Shown here: piece after piece, positions 46,101 to 57,925 of the stretch | Layout: each line of letters opens with the position of its first letter | How positions within the stretch are numbered: position 1 is the first letter of the stretch | Source of the DNA: Congeria kusceri | Lineage: Eukaryota > Mollusca > Bivalvia > Myida > Dreissenidae | Length of the DNA stretch: 64,000 nucleotides | Direction of reading: 5' to 3' | NCBI GenBank assembly: GCA_027627225.1 | Contig: CM051024.1 | Location: forward strand, 78,645,004-78,709,003 | Translations under genes and position numbers: made by a program | The notes under the pieces: model-generated | What the model was told of the DNA's origin: nothing | The model's input: the letters and a program-made list of their open reading frames with translations, nothing else | Database searches by the model: none

Positions 46101-46569
46101 TCAGGAATGTCTTGAGGGACTGTACAGCGAGTACAATTAACAAATGAACACATGTTAGTTATTATAAATATGTAATAATACATAAAGATAGCTGAAAAAG
46201 ATAAATAGTAACAATCTGACATGACCTTCTATAAATTACATTTATTTTCAGAGAACAGCCAAAATCAAAATACGGGCAAAAGAAACCAACAAGAAAAGAA
46301 AATGTATGTATCATTTAATTTGTGAAAGCAATTATATATATAATCTTATATGTAAATGCAATATGAAGATTACTTATTTAAATTAATAAGAAATGATTTA
46401 ATCTTTGTTAGCTAATTTCATAAACATTTTTACAATAAACTTCATTGTAAGATTTTTCAGTTAAGTACAATGTTGAACTGCAGGTGACTGCCACGAGGAG
46501 CTGATGGCAATAGAAAGGAAAAAAGTTGAACTGCTGGAAGAGTTGGTGCAGCTGAAACGTGAATCTTAA
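43167..46569 (+). pseudogene. Harbinger Myb/SANT-like DNA-binding protein, about eight exons
   Basis: Exons read: 43167-43261 (MSEEETELLVDMCSGKSL, FWERVTDR), 43440-43511 (RVNSVGI, then after a frame change KKVKKKWADVK), 43639-43733 (STTKKNAMRLKSAVGQTGGG, with TAG at 43723), 44113-44182 (VLSVLPSCVTEGVGGGIDT), possibly one near 44276, 45045-about 45090 (STNQEGSSKKMKQH), 46252-46303, and 46484-46569 (GDCHEELMAIERKKVELLEE, coiled coil, stop). Most junctions have GT-AG and keep phase. The trihelix (Myb/SANT) domain with W residues, the TGGGPP linker and the terminal coiled coil are those of the Harbinger accessory protein. In active elements it binds the ends and brings the transposase to the nucleus. 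The frame change and stop indicate decay. Confidence 0.72.
45690..45970. repeat. Dispersed 'gcataactctgt' repeat
   Basis: Phrases 'ggcataactctgtcaaaatg', 'aagtttcaagcaaataa' and 'acggacgctaatgccgacg' match a widespread bivalve repeat as I remember it. It sits in an intron of the Myb/SANT gene. Confidence 0.55.
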
Positions 46570-48180
46570 TTGGAGTATTCTACTTCAACATTTTGGATTT
46601 TTGAGGTTGTTAAATTAAAAAGAAACTTAGGCAATTCCAATGAAATTCTATGTTTAGCGTCCTCGGGCGGGTTGCTTTTGGATGCTTGAACGAAAAAAAA
46701 AAAATTTGACAATGTGAAAAATTGAGTTGGAAAGCATATAAAAATTTGACAAAAGAGACTTTTATGTGTTTTTACCAATATGTGTAAAAATAGTGTGAAA
46801 CTAGCCAATTTCAACAGTTAAAATACTGTGTTAAAGTAGGTACCCAATATGAAGATGACATTTAACAGTTTTGCAGGTTAACATTTGCTTTAGATTGTAT
46901 CACTGCCATTAATAAGTTGGGAAAAAGTGAAATGTTTTTTTTTCGACTCATTGTTTATTCCGGCTTGATTTGTAGGTTTTGACAAATCATGGGTACGCTA
47001 AACATAGAATTAAATTTGTATGGCCTTACTCACAAGTAACTATTTACAAAATACTTGTGACAGGTTACTATTTTTATTTTTTTTTATACATTTTAAATTA
47101 TGCAAATCTGTGATAAAATCTGTGCATAAGTAAATAAAGGTATAGGAAGGAAACATGTATAGATCTTTTTAAAATATATTTGGCATCATCTCCATATTTT
47201 CCCATATACATTACAACATGTACACAAGCAATATATGTTCAACTATGTACATGTCTTTATATCTACCGTTAACTAAGTTTTTTGTTATACACATTTAACA
47301 ATTTATGTTATGCTTAAAAATCCATATAAATACAAGTATTGTAAAGTTAAAATGCTTACAAGTTTATAATATGTCACTTAACAGTAGCCATATACTGTTA
47401 GACAACAAGTATTTTACTATAATAACTGCTGATTTGATAAGTATTCTTAAGTACATTTACATGTATATGCGATATAGAAAGATCATATCAAATAAATTAT
47501 TAAATTTTGACATTAACAATAACAATCCTTACATGTATGTTTCTTCAAAATGTCAACCATTCCATCACATTAAAGGGACATGTTCTCAAATTAACAAATA
47601 TATTATTTTCACATTTTTAACTGACTTGTATATATACCGTAAACACCGTTCCGCTAAAGAGTACTCTTAATTATGAAGCATTTGAAATTCGAAACGTTTG
47701 AAAAATTAAGAGTGCTTGTTTTCTTTTTTTTGTAATATAACTGCATTATAATTACAGATTAACCGCACTATGCAATTTTCATGGGTTGTCCAATGTTTGT
47801 TGATTTAGAAATTGTAGAAAGAATACTTTGTGTGACTTACATGCATCTAATTGTGATCAAACACACAAAAATAAATTTATTCAAATTGTGCTTACTTGAT
47901 GTTTGTGATTACTTATCGAAATTCGAATAGACCGTCATACCTAAAAAAGAATGATGCAAATAAACTATTAAATTAATGTATTTGATCTTAACATGGAAGA
48001 AACGGTTTTACAGGAACCTCTTATTTAAAGCACACATTGAGCCACTTATTTAATTAAACAGTCAATACGCTAAGTATACAACTGCTATGTGCTACAGTTT
48101 AAAAACAAATATGCAAAACTGCAGGAATATTAAATTTAGTATTTAGGTCAAAGAGGCCACTGACGTCAAGGATAGGCCAA
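46570..48180. other. Non-coding spacer between the two Harbinger genes
   Basis: AT-rich, no supported gene. TTAAAGGGACATGTTC at 47570 resembles one end of the TTAA elements. The 121-codon frame at 47305 is low-complexity. Confidence 0.5.
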
Positions 48181-48606
48181 AAATTATAGCCTGTGAAAAA
48201 GCCAGGAATATTTACAATTTGCCAAAGTTCAATACAAACATAAGGCCAAATAAAAGTAAAATGTGTGCTTCGGACAACGGACTCAAAAATGTTAGGTAGG
48301 GTCGGTATTTAGTTGTTGTTTTTTTAACTTTTTTTAAAGACACATTTCGGTCAAAAAAATGAAAATTATCTAAAATCTGATGAATACGGATTTCTCGGAA
48401 GACAACAGGTGCTAAACACTTTAGGGTCGGTGTTTTTCGCTAGGTAGGGTTGGGGTGCCCGAAACACAGATTTTGTTTTGCCTAGTAATCTTGTGTCCAA
48501 AGGAAACGGGTGCCACCACATTCCACTGGTTGTCACACAACAATAAGCAATTATTATACAAGGGCCATATATACATGCTCCTAAGTAAAATATGAGCATA
48601 AGACAT
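48181..48606. repeat. Probable dispersed repeat with 'aggtagggt' words
   Basis: 'ttaggtagggtcggt' near 48293 and 'ctaggtagggttggggtgcc' near 48441 flank a T-rich centre. The two overlapping minus frames here look like repeat by-products. Confidence 0.4.
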
Positions 48607-49971
48607 ATTTAAGGGAAATACTCAAATCAATTCTCCTTGTAAAAATCAATGTCTTATTCTTGAAATATGTTAAAATAGCGTAGCACCTGTTGATTTTTAT
48701 CCAGAGTAAAACCATTTTAGATACAATAAATTTTTAATAAACCATTCACAGACTTAATGAATTTTATGACATTAATACAATACATTTTTATAATACAATA
48801 CATTTTTTAAAAGTTTTTTTATGGGCCAGGTTCACAACTTCACATGCTGGTGAATATCTACATTGAGTATTCAATACACTTTAAAACCTGTTAATAATCA
48901 TCTATCTGGCTTGCTGCGCATTTGTATCCAGTATATCAGCTATAATGTCCTCACCAATGTAATCATTAGGAGCTTCGTCTAACTGTGGAAGTGGAACATT
49001 ATGATCAACACAAAGATTACGAAGCCACATACAGGCAACAAAGACCTTGGCACATCTTTCGGGCTAGAAGGGAAGACAGCCACCTGACTTGTGAAAGCAT
49101 CTGAAATGCATATAATACCAACATGTGTTTTTTTTCAAACCAAATGAGTTTCAATCAATTGACTGTTTCTTCAAATCATTAATATAATGATATATGTATC
49201 ATGTGCATGTATGTATGAAAACTAATTTGAAAACAAGATGATGTGTTCAATAAAAACATTCTCCCGGCTGAAAATGGGCAACCAATTTGAATTACTCTAT
49301 GTCCACATTAGATCAATGCGAGGTTGGGTGATAATGTGTTGATTAGGAATGGTCATACTCAACAACTTTGTACGAATCTTAATGCTGCATTAAGCATATA
49401 GAACGCATGGACGGACATGACAATCACTATATGCCTCCAACATCAAGATGCAGGGGGCATAAAAATACATCACAAGTTTTCATTGAACCCGTGTTGTCAT
49501 GTTTGTCTTTTCATAATGCAAGCTATGACGTTTCATGATTGTATATACTTACATGCAATTGTATGTGAAATTGTAATTCTTAAAGAAATCAACATTATAC
49601 CTAAATCTAGATTTAAGAATTCCAAATGAACGCTCGACAACAACCCTTCCTGATCTGTGAGCAGCATTGTAACGAACTTCTTGTGGGGTAGACGGATTCA
49701 ATTTCAGCGTCAGCAGGTATGATTTAAGCCCATAACCGCTGTCCCCTAGCAGACATCCAACCTGATTGCTCTCCAGGTACTGCTGTTATTTACAAGAATA
49801 TACAGTTGAAAAACTGGGGACCTTAATGCTGCTTATTAATTTAAGTAGTGCTTTTAAAGTTAAATTCAAATAAAAAATTTAAGATTAATTTAAATTGTGG
49901 TTAACAATAAACTGAAACCTCAATGTGTCACAATTTTAATTAATAGCGTTTATTTGAACAATAATAAAACA

Positions 49972-49993
49972 TTTTTTTTTTTTTTTTTTTTTT
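49972..49993. repeat. T22 homopolymer
   Basis: A run of 22 T in the transposase intron; a length-unstable site. Confidence 0.8.
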
Positions 49994-50934
49994 GGTAATG
50001 ATTGATTCTCATATCAGTTCTAAATTTTTTACAATTAAATTGAAAGGATCTCCATTAAGTGTAGTTTGATATAATGGTACACACACAATGTGATGCACAT
50101 TGGAAGTTGGATTTCATGTAAAAAAAAAAAAAGGACTCACCTTCAACCACAGTTATTAAAAATTGCTGCATCGTGCATAGACCCCGGCCATTTTGATACT
50201 ACATCCATGAACCTACAAGGTAATGTATAATATAAAATATAGTTATGGGGGTTTCTCTCCCTGGTGGGGTCATTAATAGTTAAAAAGTATTTTCAGTTTC
50301 AAGTAAGTACTGTAATAAAGATGTTTATAATATTTTCACCATTTTCATTAAAATAATGTGTGCACACATGTAACGTTTATTGACATTTTTATTTGATGTA
50401 AATAAAATACAAACTGGTCACTCACTAATTTGATGCCAACCACTGGTAGCACATTAAGTGCATGAAATCCTTTCCTGCATCTATAAACTTCGTCATTTTG
50501 CTTTGGGCCAACAATCGGAATCAGGGTACCGTCGATGGCACCGATCACCCTAGGGATGTTACACTTCCTGTAGAAGTCTAACTTTATACGGGCCTGTTCA
50601 TCCCGACTTGTGGGAAACCTTTATTGAAAGAAAGCTTGTAACACAACTAGTGTTCAGTATTTCTTTTTTTACTACAATTACTGGTTGGTTGTCACTTTCA
50701 TCTAACATACAGGCCGGTTACATACGAATTATAGCATCATGTCATACTGGTTAAAGGGACTATGTCATCGAAATGGGTCTTTGGAAGTTTAGATATTAAT
50801 ACTGGCATATAAAAGCGGTTAAAACAGGGCATTATAATAGGAAAATAGTGTATGCATTCTGACATTAAAATAAATTTATAATATGGGTTTTGTTTGTTTT
50901 GCACTTTTCCTGTTTACATGTTGACGTCATAATT

Positions 50935-51466
50935 GTAAGGCCAAAATTAAAATTAACTTTGTTTGCCATAGCCTACCTACCCGACGAAAAGGTCCCTACT
51001 CAAAAGTTTTTTTTTGTGTTAAAACAAACCAAGTTTTTTTTTAATTTTAAATTCCAAATATTCAATTTTTTGGGGGGTGGGGGGGATTTAATAAAAGCTC
51101 ACTCTTCTTTCATTTCGGTTGTTTTCCGTTGGGGTAATAATTAACTGTATCAGCTAAACCATTGCTTATAATTGGCCATATCAAAATGCAATTCTAATCA
51201 TGTTTTATCAAACTTGTGAAAACAACAGGCAGTTTGTCCGCATTCATTGTCTAATTAAAGATGATTGCTAGCATGCTCTCGTTATATCAACAGAAACTTG
51301 ATTGTATTACTAAAAGCAATGTCTGTGTTATAGGTTATATTCTGACGCTAAATGGATCGTTAATAAATTGACTTTTTTTTCGAAAAAAAAATTCCTACCT
51401 ACCTACCCGTCACCAACAAACTTGGGTAGGCAATGGCAAACAAACAATTTTTTAAGGTTGGCCTAC
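50935..51466. mobile_element. Nested inverted-repeat element (GTAGGCCAA ends)
   Basis: The left end reads GTAAGGCCAA then 'ctttgtttgccatagcctacc'-like sequence. The right end, reversed, reads GTAGGCCAA then 'ttgtttgtttgccattgcct'. About 45 bp of imperfect inverted repeat, no coding capacity. It is absent from the related copy at 60 kb, so it inserted into copy 1 later. Confidence 0.6.
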
Positions 51467-51514
51467 GCATTTGGTATAACAATTGTTAACACATTACTCC
51501 TTATTAAACATAAT

Positions 51515-51590
51515 AGCGCGGTTGGTTAAAGCGATGTCTGCTGTCATTTCTTCGAATGGCTCATAAGTCGTGAGTTCGATGGCCGCTTGG
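51515..51590 (+). promoter_or_regulatory. tRNA-like Pol III promoter (A and B boxes)
   Basis: 'gcggttggttaaagcgatg' resembles an A box and 'gtgagttcgatggcc' a B box, about 48 bases apart, as in tRNA genes and tRNA-derived SINEs. The middle has 'tcttcgaatggctcataagt', an anticodon-arm-like stretch. The acceptor stem is not intact, so it is not a tRNA gene. Confidence 0.55.
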
Positions 51591-54125
51591 AGTTGTATAT
51601 TATATTTTATTTTATTTATTTGATGCGCATGTCTTGGCAAAGCGCATTTCTATCGAATAATATAGTTTATAGTGCAATTGGAAGCCAATATTTCAACGAC
51701 ATAGCCCCTTTAACATATTTATGACTTTTTTGGTGTGTGAGGCTTATATGCTGACACAAATTTCTAGTGATAATAGAATCATATGCATAAATGTATATTT
51801 ATATCAATGGCAAAATACAGAACTGGACATAAATATGTGACAAATAGTATGATGGCCTGACAATAATTTATTTATATTAATGGTTAAGGTTTAATGTACG
51901 AGCTTACAACATAAATGGTGCTATTAATTGAAAGAACACGACGTAAATTGCCATACTGACTATACTCCAGTATAAACTGGAAGAAAAAGTAAGAAAAAGC
52001 AGTGTTGCAGAACACTTTATTCTATAGTTGTTTCATCAAAAAATAGTTTTCAACTATAACAGCCTATATCAAGTTTTAATTATATTGTATTCAGGTTGCA
52101 AATCATGCTGTTTGAAAAATTATGATGTTGTCAAGTTGTTCAATAAGAACTTCTAGAAACGTTCCAAACACCCTCGACACTGTACTCGACAAGTCTCCTA
52201 TTTCTGAATAAAAATCGCCCTTGGCCACATTACCGCAACCCGATTAGAATCTGCAATGATATTTTTAGAATGATTACACTAAAAAATGCAATAATATATG
52301 CATATCACACTATGTTTGCGCATCAGTAAATCTCCATTTAGATGGTACTTTCATAAATTATAAAATATACTTACATGATGTACATCTGAAGCATTTTCTT
52401 TGAAGTTAACTTACCAATTACCGGTATCCATGTCGGAGCAAAAAAGTCCACCGACAGTGCTAATAAGTTGATCATGATCTCATGTCCGTTGAATATCTCG
52501 TTTAACAATTGCACAACACATTTTGTCATTGATGTATTTCAAAATATGACATAAAATAATTAAACGAATATGTAAATATGCTTAGTTTAATTCCATGTAT
52601 CCATATAAAAAGCGTCCTTGGAACTACAAAGTTAATATTGTATTATGAAACGCCACAGTTGATCGACTAATATATTCCATGATCATGTGTTAAACATCAA
52701 AATTCAATCAATGTGTTCATTTCAAGTTCAATGTTTCATAATATTCATTAACACTTCATATCGTTCTTCTACTGTGGAGCTTCTGGTTTGTAACGTTTAG
52801 GTTGGTATGTTGATCTGTTTAAAGTGTTCCCAAACAACCCTTAAAAATGATATCATTCCTCAAAGTATGGACATGCATACATTCTAAATATCTGCGTTAA
52901 TGTATTTAGTTGGTAACAAAAAACTATACACATGGACTGAAACAGGGCGACACGAATTCCCCAAATCGACCCAAATATACCCAAATCGACCCAAATATAC
53001 CAATAGTGTATGTTATTAGGTATTTTTACGTGAAATATATTATTATTTAACCATTTATATTGACCGTGTTTTTATTTATTTATAATATTTGCACAAAAAA
53101 CGTAGATTAATTTAATTGGAAGTTCAAACAACAAGATAGGTTACACATCACTAAATCACGGGTCATGGGTATTATCCAATCTCTTACACACCAGTTACAT
53201 TCCGTTCACCTCTGTAGTTGACCCGGAAAGTAGTCCCATGCGATTCACGTGGTTTCAGTTATATGACCATAATAAATAAAGACATTTGGTGTCCCTCTAT
53301 CCCGTAATAGTAATGTAGTTCCAATGCATGGTTTTGCATGGACAAATCCTGTTTTGTGGTCACGGGTGGTTAGCGCGTGGCTAAGATAAAACTTAGTGAA
53401 CACATCAATTTTAATGACAAATAATCCAGAAAAGAAGAACAAAACTTTTCTAGAAAAAATTCACTATCAAATATATAACAAAGTATCCAACTCCAGACGC
53501 CCGAAAGATAGGGTGCATCGGTTTAAATATCCATAACTTTAAAAATTGTCCATTAATGTTCATTAACTCGATCTTATTTGACGCAGAAATGAATTTCCTT
53601 TCAAGAAGTGTACAACATTGTTTTGTAATTATTTGGTTGGAGTTTTAAGAAATAAACCAAAACATAGTTACTTTGACCTTCTTTGTTTATTCCTAGAGTT
53701 TCTCAGCCCAACGGCTTAAAAATAAGCGCTCAAATCGCGAAGGTCAACAACTGGTTTTCTCAATAAGCCATGAACACGACGGCTTAAAAGAACTTTTACA
53801 TTTGAATCATTACTATATGAACAATAACGCACACAACTATATGTAATATCACCGTCAATAAACATAATAGGTTACACATCAGCTAATTCGCCCAATCAAC
53901 CCAAATCGACCCATGTATGATCATTGTTATCGGTATCTTTTAAAATGAATGATCTTTAAAGCAAATTTAGCCTAAATGACTGTGTTGGTTTGTACAATTT
54001 TGCTCACAATTACATTTGAATCGTTACAATCAGCTAAAAAGGTAACACTTTAACGATGTCCCCAAATCGACCCAAATCAACTATCATCTACCCTTGTATG
54101 TTATATAGAGGATATTTGTTTAATG

Positions 54126-54249
54126 CAGTGTAAGATCGTATTTATTTCACGAGTGGTCATAGACACAATATTTTCACGAGTGGCGCAGCCACGAGTGGAA
54201 ATATTTAGCTTCTATGACCACGAATTTAAAACATTTAAAGCTTACACTG
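54126..54249. repeat. 124-bp fold-back
   Basis: The outer arms are CAGTGTAAG and CTTACACTG. Inner arms include TGGTCATAGA / TCTATGACCA and CACGAGTGGC / GCCACGAGTG around a 'gcgca' centre. It is probably a tiny fold-back MITE inside the 4.5-kb element. Confidence 0.65.
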
Positions 54250-55039
54250 TTGTGGTGGGAAAATAGTGCCACTTATTGCGTCGTCGTCGCTTACTATTTT
54301 TGGTATTGAACTTTATTATGTGTTTTCTGTGAAATGTTTGACTTCGAGGAAAAAATAGGTCTCATTTTTCCCTCCTGTGACATATATGCTGTGCGAAAAT
54401 GTAGTCCATCATATATATTTACATTGTTACTGAATAAATGAATAAAGAACGGAAAATAAATCAGTTGATACATTTTAAGTATAGAAATTTAAAAGCAATA
54501 CATCAGGATTTGCAAAACAGTTATTTCAATTTAATACTGCATATAAGCATCACATGTTACCAAAAACTGCATAAATTAACATTATTTTTTATAATTACAC
54601 TTATTTATGTATCTACAAAGTAATCTAGGGGTGTAATGATAACACGGATTAATATCGTGACTACGCGCTTTATTCTGCACTGTTTAGCGAAATATACCGC
54701 CATATATTGCCCATATTAAAATGAGAAGTTTCATTTTATATCTCTCTTAAATAACCGTGCAAATGCATTTATTGAACTTATTATCATTGTTTAAATACCA
54801 TTATAAACAAAATATTTGCATGATGTTAAATAACATATTTATAAACTTTTTAAAACTAATCACATTATTTTTTATAATCATCAAATTCGCAATGACATGT
54901 GGATAAATAGATATTATTTTTCAGATAGTGTAATAAATGCTGTGGGAAAATGTGCTCCCTCGTATCTACTTACTTTTTCACTGAATTAGGCCGCTATTTT
55001 AGTTTTTATTCTTTGGTTAATGAGATTTTTTCAAAAAAT

Positions 55040-56240
55040 ATCTACTGGCAGGTTAAACAAGAGCGGCATAAGTCCCTAGGTTGCTCACCTCCGGGGCTAA
55101 GGAACTAAACTATTCTGAGCAAGTTTAATGAAGACTCGGCTAAGATTGTGGCCTCTATATTGTTCACAAGCTTTTTCTTCAATTTGGCCTGGTGACCTAG
55201 TTTTTGCCACCATGTGACTCATTTTCAAACTTCTCCTAGATATCTCTGGGACATATGTTCTGACCAAGTGTCATCCTCAGATCACTGGGCTATAAATGTA
55301 GCCTCTAGGGTATTCACAAGCTTTTACTTCAAGTTGGCCTTGTGACCTACTTTTTATCCTATTTGACCTAGTTTCGAACTCGTTTGAGATATCATTGAAA
55401 CAAATGATCTGAGAAAGTTTCAAGAATATTGGGCAAAATCTCTGACTTCTAGAGTGTAAACAAGCTTTTTCTTCAATTTGCCCTAGTGATCTAGTTTTTG
55501 AACCCACTTGACCCAGTTTCAAACTCATCCGAGACATCATTGGGACAAATGTGGCCTCTATAGTGTAAACAAGCTTTATAAATTTGTCATATAGTCATAA
55601 GATAAACTGCCTCCCCCCTGGCGGCCATATTTTTCAACAGAAGGCAACCATTTTTGAACTCGGTCGAGATATCATAACAACAAATGTTTTGAGCAAATTT
55701 CAAGAAGATTGGGCAAAATATGCCCTTGTGACTTTGTTTTTACTCCCACATGTCCAGGTTTCAAACTCGGCTAAGGTATCATTGGGACAAATGTTCTGAG
55801 CAAGTTGCATGTTGATTTGGGCAAAATATGCGGCCTCTAGAGTGTTAACAAGCTTCATAAAGTTTTCCATATAGCCATATAAGGAAAACTACCCAGCCCC
55901 CTGGCGGCCATGTTTTTCAAATGAGGGCAACTATTTTCGAACTCGGCCTAGATACCATGGCAATTCTTTTGAGCAAGTTTAAAGAAAACTGGGCCAAACA
56001 TTTGAATAGTGTTAACAAGCTTTTTCTTTAATTTGACCTAGTGACCTTGTTTCTGACCCTACATAACCCAGTTTCGAACTCGGCCGAGATATCATTGGGA
56101 CAAATGTTCTGAGCAAGTTTCATGTTGATTGGGGAAACAATGTGGCCTCTAGAGCGTTAATAAGCTTTATAAAGTTTTCAATAAAGCCAAGGAAAACTGC
56201 AGAGCCCACTGTCACTTCCTGTCAGACACTATAACAATGC
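55040..56240. repeat. Degenerate tandem of a common bivalve repeat
   Basis: Irregular units of about 140-170 bp each carry 'acaagctttttcttcaattt', 'gtgacctagtttt', 'aactcggccgagatatcatt' and 'gggacaaatgttctgagcaa'. Starts lie near 55164, 55316, 55459, 55849 and 56017. The frames at 55277 (-) and 55584 (+) are repeat by-products. Confidence 0.75.
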
Positions 56241-57430
56241 GTGAAATCATTAAACATATTTCAAATAAATTATGGATCATTTTAATTATGGTTTAATCTA
56301 GTGACGCCAGCTATTGGTGTAGTTCACAGTGCAAGAGATATATAGTCCCTTTCAAAAACCTTAAAACAAATACGGTCTGTGTGTCCATGGAGATGAGTCG
56401 ATTCCAGCAACGATGCATAACGAACCAAGACGGAAGGGGTCCATCCGGTCTCTCCGGTAAGTGCTAGAACCGACGCGAACCGGTGGTAGCATATGAAGTA
56501 TCGAACAGCGCCTGCATGGTAGTGGTTTATGAACAGTTGTTTGATACAGTCGCCACGCTTGAGTTGTATATGTTATATATTTGCATAATGTGGTAGGTTA
56601 TGCTCCAATGTTTCTTCTGTCGCTCTCACATCATGTACATATATAATTGTATGCTAAAAAATGCATCGGCGGAAATTACAGCTGCTCGATATCTGGATCT
56701 TCCAATGCGGAAAGTATGCCCTTCGCCACTTTTTTTAATTCCGGATGTAATTCCGTCCAAACATAATAAACAACGTAAAAAAGATCAATCTTCAAACAAC
56801 AACATAAATGAGCAATAAATGCAATAAATAAAAAACACATGAAATTATGATGCTCTAATGAGACATATGCAAATAAAAATGCAGACCGTATTAAATGTTC
56901 TTTGTTTTCATTTCAGAACCGATTGTACCCTCTGTATAAGTTGGAATGAAAAAAATCAAAAATATTCAACCATTTCTTCTTGTAATTGTTGTCATATTTA
57001 TGATTGCGCCTTTCTTTGGTGGTATCCAAAAAAAAAAACGAAGACCCAAAACCAAAGCTATATATAGAATAATATTATTTTGTGCATTCAGACAAAAACA
57101 TGTCCATGTGGGTTAATACATATTTGTTTATTTAGCAATACAGGTAAATTATTCACACGTTATAACAGCATCTCAACATCTTGATTATTGTGAAAGTAAT
57201 CAGTTAGTTTCTTTAATAATATTAGATATCACAGTCAGGTTTACAAAATAGCAATTCGACTTTTAAGGTGTAATGTAGCCACATTTGTGTTATTTATGCG
57301 TTATTTATAATGTAACCTGTGTCTCGTAGTCATTTTTTATCCGTGCAACCCAGACTACAATAAACCAATAGTTCGATTACTTATAGAACCATTTGAAATC
57401 GTTTTCAAGTATTTGACATTTTGTGGCTAT
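56241..57430. other. Rest of the hAT-like insertion
   Basis: No gene supported. A 72-codon frame at 56600 (SAEITAARYLDLPMR) has no domain I recognise. Confidence 0.4.
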
Positions 57431-57925
57431 ATTTGTACAGAATTTTTATTCATTTAGGGTCGATTTGGGTAGATTTGAGGGTTTCGTGCCGCCGCTGAAA
57501 CAGGAAACAAGGGGCCAAGGGAGATTATAGATACAAAACAGTACCGCACATTAAAGGCTATTAAAATTCGATAACTAATTCACCTGCGTTATGGGTGGTA
57601 TGGAATGATTTCGCTGAATCTTCCTTTCCAGTTCATCACCCATTATTTCCACCAGGAATTAAAGCAAGCCCTGGACAAACAATATCGCTGAATAATCTGT
57701 TTATCCGAGAGATGCTCAAGTGAGGTTCTGGGTCGGAATACCCGCTCTCGTCTTCGCAAATCGCCGAACAAAACAAACGCAGCGACCATGCTTTCGAACG
57801 TTACGACAGCCTTGGTCCATTCGTAACTTTTACGTTAAAACTTACGATTTCGTAGCAGGTGGTTGCGTAAGATTTATGAAACGAGCTTAAGAAAACCGTT
57901 CGTACGAACTTTATGAAACGGGCCC

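Larger units (their letters stand above)
50755..51709 (+). mobile_element. TTAA-flanked non-autonomous element with internal tRNA-like promoter (copy 1)
   Basis: Flanked by TTAA (50751-50754, 51710-51713). Inverted ends are AGGGACTATGTC and, reversed, AGGGGCTATGTC. TTAA duplication with a purine-rich end fits Kolobok or piggyBac-like elements. The internal sequence matches the copy at 59989-60484 in reverse complement ('atattaatactggcat', 'ggttaaaacagg', 'ttcctgtttacat', 'ttgacgtca', 'aggaagcc'-type end). It has no transposase. It is interrupted by another inverted-repeat element at 50935-51466. Confidence 0.72.
52947..57494. mobile_element. 4.5-kb hAT-like non-autonomous element
   Basis: CTGAAACAGG occurs at both borders (52937-52946, 57495-57504). 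Just inside, the left end reads GCGACACGAATTCCCCAAAT and the right end, reversed, reads GGCGGCACGAAACCCTCAAAT, an imperfect terminal repeat. 'cccaaatcgaccc' is repeated at the left end (52962-52992) and again near 53897 and 54062. There is no transposase frame. If the ends are taken from CAG the element resembles hAT, but the 10-bp direct repeat is longer than the usual 8. It sits in Harbinger transposase intron 1. Confidence 0.6.
48902..57789 (-). pseudogene. Harbinger DDE transposase, at least six exons
   Basis: Minus-strand exons: 57789-57584 (MVAAFVLFGDLRRRERVFRP; ends RNHSIPPITQ after a frame change), 52250-about 52130 (KGDFYSEIGDLSSTVSRVFG, helix-turn-helix), 50618-50426 (FPTSRDEQARIKLDFYRKCN, then RVIGAIDGTLIPI, first catalytic D), 50212-50141 (FMDVVSKWPGSMHDAAIF, with TGA near its end), 49786-49601 (CLLGDSGYGLKSYLL, second D; VVVERSFGILKSRFR, catalytic E), 49083-48902 (SGGCLPF, TAG, PERCAKVFVACMWLRN, stop). 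Introns have GT-AG ends. Motif order and spacing are those of PIF/Harbinger (HARBI1-like) transposases, and all three catalytic residues remain. It would cut the element ends. At least one frameshift and two nonsense codons show it is inactive. Exon 1 lies next to the right terminal repeat; intron 1 is swollen by a 4.5-kb insertion. Confidence 0.8.
42919..57925. mobile_element. 15-kb PIF/Harbinger element with nested insertions
   Basis: The ends are inverted: GGGCCCGTTTCA at 42919-42930 and TGAAACGGGCCC at 57914-57925. Subterminal regions share 'tttcataaa', 'gcgtaag' and the palindrome TTCGTACGAA (43036-43045, 57899-57908). A Myb/SANT gene on + and a DDE transposase gene on - read inward, the standard Harbinger pair. 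The unusual size comes from insertions in transposase introns: 50755-51709 and 52947-57494. A TWA target duplication is not evident. Both genes have stops or frameshifts. Confidence 0.82.

Noticed and set aside
47305..47670. 121-codon plus frame
   Set aside because: AT-rich, low complexity, no motif.
51515..51590. Candidate true tRNA gene
   Set aside because: A- and B-box-like blocks are present but no complete acceptor stem or clover leaf; it is better read as tRNA-derived.
55277..55799. Frames of 87 and 71 codons
   Set aside because: They lie in the degenerate bivalve tandem repeat.
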